Shown here one piece after another: positions 39,101-51,100 of a stretch of 64,000 nt of DNA. The DNA comes from Apostichopus californicus (Eukaryota; Echinodermata; Holothuroidea; Aspidochirotida; Stichopodidae). Under the pieces are notes generated by a model, which worked only from the letters and a program-made list of their open reading frames with translations, was not told where the DNA came from and ran no database searches. The stretch's first letter is position 1, and every line of letters starts with the position of its first letter. The stretch covers positions 7,831-71,830 of the forward strand of contig JAIPMN010000632.1 in NCBI GenBank assembly GCA_020650975.1, written 5' to 3'. A program made the position numbers and the translations under genes.

Positions 39101-42100
39101 GTTTGTATTTATGAATAAGTTTTAATTAGTCAACGTCACCTTCATGTTTATTCCTTTTCCTATTGATGATAATGTCTTAACAAATTTTCCAGGACCTTTA
39201 GTGACCTTCATGTATGCCTTCTTGCCTTTTCCATCCCCACTCCCACTTCCCCACCCCACCCTTACTTCCCCACACCACCCCCACTCCCCCATCTGGGAAA
39301 CAAGAGAAAGCAGAGGAGAAACAAATACTGATTTACGCGACCAATGTCCAGCGCCATTTTAAAAAATAACATAATGAGTGTTCAACGGTGACCATTTTTA
39401 CGATGCCCTTTCAAAATTTTGTTTTTAATGGCATTCTTGTTGTAAATTCAGACGTCTTGTGATCACTTAGCATTTTTTGGCTGCCAGTCCACAAAGCACA
39501 AGACTCTTGACACGTCTCTCCTCTTAATACCAGTTATGACAGACATGTGATTATATACAGCTACGAACATGTGACCTTATGTTCCTCTCTCTCTTCTCCA
39601 ACAGGAATCCTATGTGGAGACTCCAACGGAATACTTGCCCCAGCTTCTGTGTAAGATTACGATGTCTTTGACCAACAACTGCAGTCATTTGGCCTTGGTT
39701 GAAATTCACGATTCCTTACAGCTGTGTCTTAAACTGATGACCAAGGTAAAAGCCTTGCTCGGTCCATATGTTTTACTAACTAGCTGTTAGTCATAAGTAC
39801 GGTCTGTTTAACATCAGATAACGTGAGAATGATTTGTGATAAGTATTTCCATCAGCAGCGAGCCTCTCGTAAATCGGGAAGATTCGTTTTTTTTCATAAC
39901 TAGCTATTGGGGCAAGCAGAGGAGATGCACAGCATCGTTGAGTCGTTCGGCTAGGTTAACAATATCAATTAATTGTAAAATTTGGAGGATTTCTTTTATA
40001 GTAAAGAAGAGTGTTCAGAAATGACTTGCAAGTTTAAATAGATGATTCATCTAAGGTTGACATCAAATACATCGACTAATTAAAAGATGAATATTTGATC
40101 GATAGCAATTTTCCTGAGGTTTACCCGGATTCGATATAAATCTAAGAGATTAAACTGTACATCAGTCAAAACATTGAAAGTTGTAAAAAATTTCACTTTA
40201 GATTGAGAATATTTTCGACAGCAAAAGATAAAGCAAAAACAGACAAGAAGGATCTCTCTTCCATTTTACTATCGGTATTATAGCTAAAATAAATGCAAAA
40301 TTGATATATTGGGTATTTTTTTGTTCCTTGCTGGGAGCAAAGGAACCTATGCTTTCAGGTTTATGTGTGTGCGTCTGTGACACTTGCTTGGGTCTGCGAT
40401 AACTCAACAATGGAGTGATGGATATTTGTCATACTTGCTATGTAGATGTAGTATAGTGAGAAGGTGTGCCCTATTGTTTTAGCTGCAGAACTTATGAATA
40501 TTAATGAAGTTATGGGGTTAATTGTAGCCAAACTTGGTATACAGTTGTTGGTTAATGGCTGGAACATGTAAGCCTTTGGGACTATCTGGACCTCAAAAAA
40601 TCTGGGTCCATATTTGAGCCGGGTGGAGCCGTTAATTTTATTACCACCCCAAATGCATTTTTGGGCACTTTCTTTGAGCCAGAATTTGTGGAGCCCAATA
40701 TTCCATTTTGGCCCACATTTTTTGGGGGGCAAATATATTTTTGAGCCAGTTTGTTTGGGCCAAATATTTTTGGGACCATTTAGGTGCAAAATTTTATCGG
40801 GGTCCAAATTTTAAAATGGCAATAACTCCACAACCTTTAATCAGATTGTATCCAAACTTCAAATACAGTTGTTGATTCATAGCTTGTACATGTGGGGGCC
40901 TAAAGTATTTTTTTTATGGAGTGACAGCCTTACAACCTGCCCATTTGTGTGAAGTTGATACTATGCATTCATTTTATCAACTACGATAGGGTGATGACAT
41001 CCAACACTTAATACTTCACTAAGCCAGGTACCTTATTGCCCCATTGAGCTCTTGTATTTCAATTACACCATCTAGGTACAACCGTCCATGGTGCTAATGC
41101 CCCATTGGGCTCTTGTTTATCTTCCATTACACCATCTAGGTACAACCATCCATGGTGCTAATGCCCCATTGGGCTCTTGTTTATCTTCCATTACATCATC
41201 TAGGTACAACCATCCATGGTGCTAATGCCCTATTGGGCTCTTGTTTATCTTCCATTACACCATCTAGGTACAACCATCCATGGTGCTAATGCCCTATTGG
41301 GCTCTTGTTTATCTTCCATTACACCATCTAGGTACAACCATACATGGTGCTAATGCCCTATTGGGCTCTTGTTTATCTTCCATTACACCATCTAGGTACA
41401 ACCATCCATGGTGCTAATGCCCTATTAGGCTCTTGTTTATCTTCCATTACACCATCTAGGTACAACCATACATGGTGCTAATGCCCTATTGGGCTCTTGT
41501 TTATCTTCCATTACATCATCTAGGTACAACCATCCATGGTGCTAATGCCCTATTGGGCTCTTGTTTATCTTCCATTACACCATCTAGGTACAACCATACA
41601 TGGTGCTAATGCCCTATTGGGCTCTTGTTTATCTTCCATTACATCATCTAGGTACAACCATCCATGGTGCTAATGCCCCATTGGGCTCTTGTTTATCTTC
41701 CATTACACCATCTAGGTACAACCATCCATGGTGCTAATGCCCCATTGGGCTCTTGTTTATCTTCCATTCCACCATATAGGTACAACCATCCATGGTGCTA
41801 AGCCCTCACCCGCTAGAGGTCGCTCCAGTTATGGTGACAGAGCAGGAAGATGAGCTACCCAAAGAACTCTTGAGACATCTAGAGGGGATCGAGAACGACT
41901 ATGACATGGTGGAAAGTCAGACTATACCACACAGAGATGACAGAGTAGATAAAGGTGTGTGTGTGTGTTCTCCTGTTTGAGGAGTTCTATTCTGTGTACA
42001 GAACTTGATCGATGATGGTAGTAATGTTGACTTGATAAAGCCCTTATGTAGAAGAAGAAGTTATGGATCTGAGTCTCTGTGGGAGGGGGGGGAGTTGGGC

Positions 42101-45100
42101 AAGATTTGAATTTTTCTGGAGGGCAAGGAGGGCAGGATATTGATCAGTTTGCATACCCTTAAGATATTGCATTGAATTGTGTGTTTTGTGAAGGCATATC
42201 AAGTCTTCTTTGTCACCTTGCAACCTACAACCACTACCACTAACCTGCCCCCTCCCTCCCCAAAACTTTTGCTCTGTTCTTAAGATGGTGCGATGGTGCT
42301 AATGTAGTAGTTCTGCGACTACCAGTCTAAGTTAATTTGAATGAGTTGTTTTGTTGCTACAAATCCAGGTGAGAATCTGACATTGCTGATCTGCGCAGTT
42401 CTACAGGTCATGGTGACCATTATTGCATATTCAAACACAACACTTGGCCACATGACCTGTGACCTCTTATTCAAACTGCCCCATTGAAGTCAACCTATTT
42501 GTTATAGTGTGAATTTGTATCAATTCATTTTCTCAATTTATGAATGAGCATGATGTACCCCAAAACCTTTGACCTCACAATTCATGTTCACCCAAACATG
42601 TACATCCCCAAATACCTTGCATTAGCAATAATTTCTGTTTTTCATAAGGCATGGACTATATACTTATGAAGGAAAACTTTTCTGCCACATAAATTTTGAC
42701 ATTACAGTTACATGCTACCCCAATGTACTTCACCTTACATTGTATGTGAGTGAAGTAATCTTCCCAAGGTATTAGTTCGCATGGATTAATCTTACAAACA
42801 AAAAAATTCTCTGCCATGTAACCTTTGACCTCACAGTTCACATCCTCCCCCACCCCCCTCCCCCTCAAATATACATCGCCATGCATTTAAAGCAACTTGT
42901 CCACGTTATAAGTTTTGTTCGAAGAGACTTTCTCAACTAATTTTTTTGTCCCCCCAGATAAAGACGAAGATTCCTCAGCTCAGGAGAGGAAGGTCTCAAT
43001 CCAAAGTTCCACCACGGAGGAGACATCTCAAATCTCTGAGTCCTCTAGCGAGTCTACCGAAACGTTTAATTCAGGTAACGACGAAGAAGATGAAACCGGT
43101 CATCAATCTCTGGATCGACTGGCTTCCAATCCGTCGGTCACTTCAAGTTCTTCCAAGCGTCTGCTCCTTAGCAGACCGACGAGCCTGGCCGACCCATCAG
43201 ATTCTCCCAGCCTTCAGAGCATCGTCGATACGGACGAACCTTTCTCTCCGCGGGAATCGAAGCTCTCCGAAAAACTCAGTCACAGCAGAAGTTTGAGCTC
43301 GGCTAGCTTGACCCTGCCAGAGTCGGAGACTCCGCCTCTGTTTCTAATGCAAGCCTGCGTGCAATGCTATCAAAATTTCTTTTCCAAATTCGTTAACAAG
43401 AAGATCTTGCCAGGTAGCGATACCACCAAGTCGTGCATGAAGAAGATCCAGGTCCCCCGGAGCCTCTTTGGGGGCACGGGATCGTCGGAGGAGAAAAAGA
43501 AACATTCCAAAATATCTTCGTACCTTGATTGTCTGGAGGGGGTAGAGGAACGTAGCGGTTACGAGAGTTGCATGATCAGAACAAATTCAGACTTGACCAG
43601 CGATTCAGCCTCTGCAACTTACCTTCGTAAGTTTCAATTGTTTTAAAAGAAAAAAATTACAAAATATGTTGAAATTTTTATATATTTCGAATCATGGTAG
43701 TTTAAGAAGGCGGATTTAGATTTGAAAATTTTGTTGTGTTCTTTTGATTTTCTTCGTGTAAAAACATAGCAGGGAAGAATGAATAACTTTATCGTGCTCA
43801 AACCCTATAAAGTTGCTGTGACAGCCTTCCTTTTGTATGATAGATCAACTGTTGTGAGAAAGAAATTTGCATAAAAGAGATATTTTACCCAGTGTCTATG
43901 AAAGAATTGTTCATGTATAATTATTACTCTACTGTATTTTTTCTTTTTCTTTCAGGTGATGTTTCCATAGAGTGCAATACCTCAAATGTTGCTATCAGGA
44001 CTTTCTCTACAGCTTGTAATCTCCTCGTGGAATTTGCTTGCTTCCCGATGTACTGCAACGAGAGTATATCTGCAGCATTACTCAGGCCTCCGAAAAACAA
44101 AGGTATTATTATATAAATAGATGTATGTATGTATGTATGTATGTATGTATGTATGTATGTATGTATGTATGTATGTATGTATGTATGTATGTATTTTAGA
44201 TCCTCCTGCAAGCAGGAACTCGCGAAGAAGTCTCATTGGCTTATCAAAGCTGCAAGCTGACCGAAGTCAGTCTCTTAGATTCATATTTTAACGTCCATGA
44301 TTATGAATTGTCAATTGTCAACAACTCTGTAACGGGACGACATACATTAATCTTGGAGTGACTCGAACCGGGGACATAATGATTGAAAGGCACCTGTATT
44401 AACCACTGAGCTAAAAATTGTATGTGTTAAATGTAAAATGTAAATGTAAAAATTAAAAAATGGATGTAAAATTTCTTCAATCAATTCTTTTTGATAAAGT
44501 TGGAAATTTTCTTTTGAACTGACAGAGAAGTGACAAATTTCCACTCTTGTTAATGCTTACTGCCACTAATTACCATTACTATATCTTACCCACTTGAGGC
44601 AAGCACGGTCGAATTCAGATAAGCTGCCTTTTTCTTGACATTAACGATTGCTAATAATCATTTTCTTTCCACCTCTGCTTTCCCCCATCCCCTCCCATCC
44701 CCACCATGTTTGGTATGAAGCAGTAAGGCAGTTAGTTACAAATTCCTTTTTAAACAAAATCCTCTTTGAAAACTTTTTCAGGCAATCTACTAGCTATTCC
44801 TGAGTGGCTTCAAGTTCTCTTAACTGTGAGCTGTTTCGTGAAGAATTTCACCTTCCAAACTACGGCAGCCAACACCATCCTGGAGTTGATTGCAATGACC
44901 AAGTCTGTCGTATCTAGCTCCAAAAACAACCAGTTGGTCTTGCCCAACCCCCCAAACTCGCCAAAGTCAACATCCGGCAAAATATCTGTGGTGCTCATAC
45001 CAGCAATCTCTTCCATGCATCTTGAAAGCCTGAACAATGGATCAACCTTCTTTCAAGTGAGTAAAAGACACTTTTCTTTCTTCATCTCGCAAGATTTTCT

Positions 45101-48100
45101 CGGTCTTCCTGTGGTTAGGGAAAATTTTTGTAAAAAGTTGTGGGCATTAATTATGATAGAAACAACCTGCATGATCTGGCAAAAAGTATTAGAATCTCTC
45201 AAAGATGAAAAAAAAATACCATGCTTTTGCATTTTTAATAATACCAATGTGAAAATGTGTCCAGGTAATACAATTTTGGGACTCAAATCTTACTCTTAAA
45301 TAACCCTCATTGGCCTTTCAATTGGTGGCAGAATCTAGAAAGATATCTTAGATTTGTAAGTAGTAATCATTTATTAAGTAAAACTTCGAACTTTTTCTTT
45401 ACTAATTAGCAAGGACTCTTTAAACCTCTCCTTAAACCCCATCACCATTCTCTTTCTTTGCAGAGAGTGGCAGTCTATTTATGGGACTGTCTGGGCCAAG
45501 CCACCCCTCAATATCATACTAAGAGTGCTGATTTACTCCATCAACTTCACAACCTCACCCCCGATGTCTTCATCTGCGAGAACGTGATTGGAAATTCTCT
45601 CATCTATCAGGAAAAGGTACAGATTTGAGTCAAATTTAAATGATTTCTATGATATCCAATCGTCACTGTTATTGTGTAACTTTTAGTGTCCACATGTTTT
45701 CCAAGTTTGTGAAAGAATCCTATCTAGCTCAATCAGAAAATAGTTGACAATAATCTGGCCTTTAAGCAAAGATGAGACAATTTATGGGGGGGGGGGGATG
45801 TCTTGTTACTGTGTCAGCTTTGTAACAACATGTTCATAACTAATAATGGTCATCAAAGTTCCCCAAAACATTAAAACATGGAAAAAGAAATGAACACTTG
45901 TGACTGATTTCAAGTGAACACTCACCCCTGACTTTAAGTTAGCACTCATGCCTGGTTTCAAGTACACACTCATGCCTGATTTCAAGTACACAATCATGCC
46001 TGATTTCAAGTACACACTCATGCCTGATATCAAGTGAACACTCACAGTTAAATTTGCAAAAACCTCTATGGCTTTAATATAAATGTTTTTTTGTTTTTTT
46101 TAAATTACATTTATTTTGAGGGAGGCAACATTTTCTGTATTGGATTATACGGTTAATCACTCGATAATTAGGTATATTCAACTTGTTGTAAGCAGATACA
46201 TGTATTAGTTTAATGGATTGGGTATCCAATTAAATGTGGTTTCATTGCATGTTCAAAAGTGACTACAATTTGCAACTCCAAAAAAAAAATGCTTAAAAGG
46301 AAACATGAGGTACTTGAATTCACAAATGTTATTTATTTGATTCTTTTACTTCTCCTAGGGTGCATCACTTTCAGCTCACATCAAGTTTTCCCTCCTCTGG
46401 CATTTGATCCGACCACAGATTCTGATGTCAAGTCCCGCCAGTCGAGTCAGGACTTTTGACAGGTAATGTATTCTAGTGTCAAATTGATTACTAACAACAC
46501 CCTTGTTCAGATACCAAATCATTTTAACATTTTCTTTAGTATCTTTTTGGCAGAAAGTTGTCATTGTTTTCCAAGATTTCCAATACACGAGATTACTGGG
46601 CGGGAGAAAATTAGGCAAAAAGAAAAACATCTCAGAGAACAAAAGACCTTTCAGTATGTTGGAGCATGTCTTTGCAGTTCTCTTCTGTCACTGATGAACT
46701 TGCATTTAGGAATTTTGCTATATATGCTGCTGGAGTTATTGTGACAAAGGGAAGGGCGTGAAGTGGAAATGGGAAACCGGAGAGGGATGGGGTTGTCTCA
46801 TGAAATGGTGAAGTGCCGTTCACTACCAAGATATTAGCATATTATAGAAGTATCTGTGATATTGAGAGGCAAATTCCCCGCCCCCCTACCCCCTACCTGA
46901 ACCTCCATTGTGTGAAGAAACAGATTTTGTAGAAGCCTTCCACCCAACTTTGGCCAGGGTGTGTATAAATGAAACAGGGAAAAAGTTTACGCTTCTATAT
47001 ATGAAAATAGAAAAATGACATAATGGCAACTGATGTGTGACACATGATTCCAGTAATTAATCCTCGTTATATTATACCAATTTTGATTGATACTGTTTAC
47101 TCTCTTCACTCTTTTTATAGATCTTTACTAGTCATGCTGGACAGTTTGGATCATGCCGATAGCATGGCTAGATGCGTAACACAGACCTGGCTAATGCACG
47201 CCATCGACCGCGGCGACATCGCTCGTCTCTTGGAACCGATCTTGTTGGTCCTGCTCCATCCGACCACGGCTCGAGTCTCGGTCCAGTATCTGGGAAGGAG
47301 GCTTTTGGAGAGGAAGAAGAGGGAGAAGGAACTGGAAGAGAGCGAGAAAGAACTGTCCGAGTCTGAGAAGAAGATCTACAGCATCAGCAGCGTCAACGGA
47401 GAGGTTACGTATTACTCTCTGAAACAGGGACAGAAACTCAGGACCGGAGTGATACCCAAACAAGATCCCATCTTTGCTCTCACCTCTGTCAACGACAAGA
47501 AGAAGGTGGTGACCAAATCTAACTTGGGTCTGAATTACAGCCAACCTGCCAAAGCCCTGAGCAAACCCTTGAATGTTACGATCAATCCATTCAGTCACGG
47601 CTATCAGAGCGATTCTGACAGTGAGCACGGATTACCAGCCTTACCTGCCAGTGCTCCTGGCACCCTGCAGAGGCAGAGGTCCCTATCGTCCAGCCCCAAG
47701 GAGACTTCCGTGGCGTCCCAGAAACAGAGGCGGACGCAACGGAAGTCATCGACGACACCGGCGCTGGATTCGGGGTCGTCGAAGACGGTGAGTACCGAAG
47801 ACCTTTCGGGGAGCGACGTCACGGACGAACTCTCTTACGTGTTCAACGAGGAGGTGGAGGAGACCGTGGAAGAAATCGTGGAGGGCATCCTCAACGACAT
47901 CGTCAATCACATCGCCATGGAAATCGATGGATCGCTGGAGATGGGAATAGAGACGAATCAGGACAAAGCAAAGGTCCCAGACAAGACCACATCGCCTCAC
48001 AGGATCCAGAGTCCAGGATCAAGGAGTCTGTACGGGTCAAGTCGACACCACGGCAAGGCACAGGAAGAGTTCCTGCTGGAAGAGTTGGAAGGAGTGGTTC

Positions 48101-51100
48101 CTGGGTTGAGGGACCGATTGGTCCTGGCCCAGGAGACGAAGAAGGATGAAGCGAGGAACGAGGACGACGAAACGGAAGAGGATGGCGATGAGGAGGAACA
48201 AGGACTGATAAAGATGCTTCCAAACATCAACTTGGAATTGCTCCACCCATTACAGCAGCATATCCTACTCTACGTCCAGGTCTACGACACCCAGCGGATC
48301 CTCTACGTTCTGTCTCGACTGAGATTCATCTTGCACACGTGCTCCCGGGACTTTGTCTGCGCCATGTCCTCCACCAGCGTCAGCAGCACCAACACCCCAC
48401 AGCTGATCAAATTGCAACAACTGCTGGCCAGACACAAGCGATGCATGACGGGTAAAGACTTCTACGTGGAGCTGGACGCCGAGGCCCCCGCAAGCTTCCG
48501 AAGTCAAACTTACTTGGAGATCCTGCTGCAGACCTGCGTGTACTACGTCAGAAGCTACTACCCCATCGAGGGGAAAGCGGAGAGCTCCGAGGCAGTCAGC
48601 AATCGGGACGTGCAGATATCCAGCATGGAAGTCTTGGAGTTGATCCTGAAGGAGTTAGTCGGAGTGGTGAGGGAGAGCGGCAGAGGGTCGGCGACGTTCA
48701 TCAGCGACCTCTTGATGAGGTGCAAGGTTCAGAAGGCTGTCCTCTATTGTCTCCTGGCCACAGTGTGCAATGCTAGGAAGGAGACATCGAAAGGTGGCGG
48801 TAAATCACTGCTAGAGATAAGCCTAGATGCTCCCGTAGAACTGAGCAACCGCGGTGCGCAGGCTTTCCAGTTACAGCTGTTAAAACTTGCCCAGACCATC
48901 ATCATTCTGGAGGATCAGCTGTTTTCTTTACGAGAGGAGAGCAGCAACAACAAGAATGAACCAGGGGAATGGGAGTTTCTGCAGTTGAAATTCCACTCCC
49001 AGAACAAACCGTTGGGTTTCTCGCCCAAGGATCGTTTCTCATGTCAAGGGTTGCTTCTGACGGCTCTGCTGAGTTCCCTGAAGCAGTACCATAACTGTCA
49101 CATGCACCGCCATTGGATAAACCTCATCACTTCAAGCTTGTCTTATCTAGACCAGGGTCTGCCTCACCTGGCCAATCCCTTGATCAGTCAGGTCTGCCGT
49201 AACTTGGAAATGCTGTCATCGTTGTATAACGAAGATGAATCAAAGAGAGGGTAAGTGTGTCGTCACTCAGGTTCAATTAACCAATTGCAGCCAATGAGAA
49301 CAAAAAATAGAAAATTCATGCTGATCCATTGTGATAGTTCTATAATTAAACGATTTGAATTCTAATTTGAATTTGTAATTGTTTCTTTGCTTGTGTGATG
49401 TGAACTTTGAAGTATATTATCAGTGTTTGTAACCACTTTAAGCTAATTGACTAACACTACTGTTGTTGGTTGTGGAATTCATTATCATGGGTATTAGCCT
49501 AGCTTGGAAGATTCGCCTTGTCATGTCCATGTCGTGTTCCATTAGTACCCCTTCCTTCTTGCTGTCATTACTTGAGAGTTGCTTACAAATGGTGTTTGTA
49601 GTGGGATATGTTATTGTAAACATTTTGTCGTTGTATCATATGTTTCAATCACGGAAGATGATGGTAATGACAACATCCCTTCATACCATGATGTGTCTAT
49701 GTTAAGCCATTTCACAAATTGGTCACTTCTACCTCCTTGAGAGCAACAACAAAGTGGTGTCAGTAGTGGGATGTCTATTCATAGACAAGATCAAAGTATG
49801 GACAACATACCTCCAGACTATGTGGTGTCCATGTTAAAAGGTCTCACAGCTGTCTGTCACTTCTACCTCTTTGAGAGCAACAACAAAGTGGTGTCAGTAG
49901 TGGGACGTCTATCCATAGTCGACAGATTGTCATTCTGCATTATTTGATTGTTTCAGACCAGATCAAAGTATGGACAACATACCTCCAGACCATGTGGTGT
50001 CCATGTTAAAAGGTCTCACAGCTGTCTGCCACTTCTACCACTTTGAGAGCACCAACAAAGTGGTGTCAGTAGTGGGATGTCTATTGACTCTATTCATAGT
50101 CGACAGATTGTCATTCTGCATTATTTGATTGTTTTCAGACCAGATCAAAGTATGGACAACATACCTCCAGACCATGTGGTGTCCATGTTAAAAGGTCTCA
50201 CAGCTGTCTGTCACTTCTGCCTCCTAGAGAGCACCAACAAAGTGGTGTCAGTAGTGGGACGTCTATCCATAGTCGACAGATTATCATTCTGCATTATTTG
50301 ATTGTTTTCAGACCAGATCAAAGTATGGACAACATACCTCCAGACCATGTGGTGTCCATGTTAAAAGGTCTCACAGCTGTCTGCCACTTCTGCCTCCTAG
50401 AGAGCACCAACAAAGTGGTGTCAGTAGTGGGACGTCTATCCATAGTCGACAGATTATCATTCTGCATTATTTGATTGTTTTCAGACCAGATCAAAGTATG
50501 GACAACATACCTCCAGACCATGTGGTGTCCATGTTGAAAGGTCTCACAGCTGTCTGCCACTTCTGTCTCCTTGAGAGCACCAGTAACGTCTCAGCGATGA
50601 GTGGTCGCCATGCCGGAGGAGGAGTGGGAGAGACAGAGTCATCTGCTGCTTCACTATCCATTAGTACTTTCTTCGGTGTTTTGACTCGGGATAAAACAAA
50701 GGTAATTCGGAATTTTTTCCTCTCTTTGTTTTCATCATTTCGAGTTTGTGCATTGATCGAGCACAATATTTAATATATGACTGCAAAATTTTGCCATGTT
50801 AATATATGATTTCAGTTTGCTATATGGTTGTGAATATACCACTAACACACACACCCAGTCCAGTTCATTTACTTTGACCTTGTCAGAGTTAAATGCAGTT
50901 AATTAGGGTAAAAGTAGCAAACACTGTTTTTACCAAATTTCTGATAACTTGCCTTTGTACATCATTAATGCTGTTATGGAAACATGTCTGAGCGACAAAA
51001 TATTCAGGGTGGGATGAAATCAGTAAGTTCTCCACTTATTAACGTTCATTTGGTTATTATGATTTATCGATTTTTAAATGTTCCTTGATACAAGTATTTA

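Noticed and set aside
41076-41779. CRISPR-like regular array
   Set aside because: Period is constant but there are no unique spacers; it is a plain tandem minisatellite in an animal intron.
43924-44211. Minus-strand frame encoding repeated HTYI
   Set aside because: Translation of the ATGT/ACAT microsatellite tail of a SINE.
44360-44415. Functional tRNA gene on the minus strand
   Set aside because: No acceptor-stem pairing, and it is followed by a SINE body and microsatellite tail.
47191-48507. Open frames on the minus strand and in other plus frames over exon 13
   Set aside because: Shadows of the GC-rich DOP1 exon 13, whose frame is fixed by homology and splice phase.
49438-49705. Open frames on both strands just after exon 13
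   Set aside because: They fall in decayed copies of the exon 14 duplication and have no start, splice or homology support of their own.
50312-50484. Functional mutually exclusive copies of exon 14
   Set aside because: Frames and acceptors are preserved, but I could not find a convincing donor in the copies; kept as decoy acceptors, not exons.
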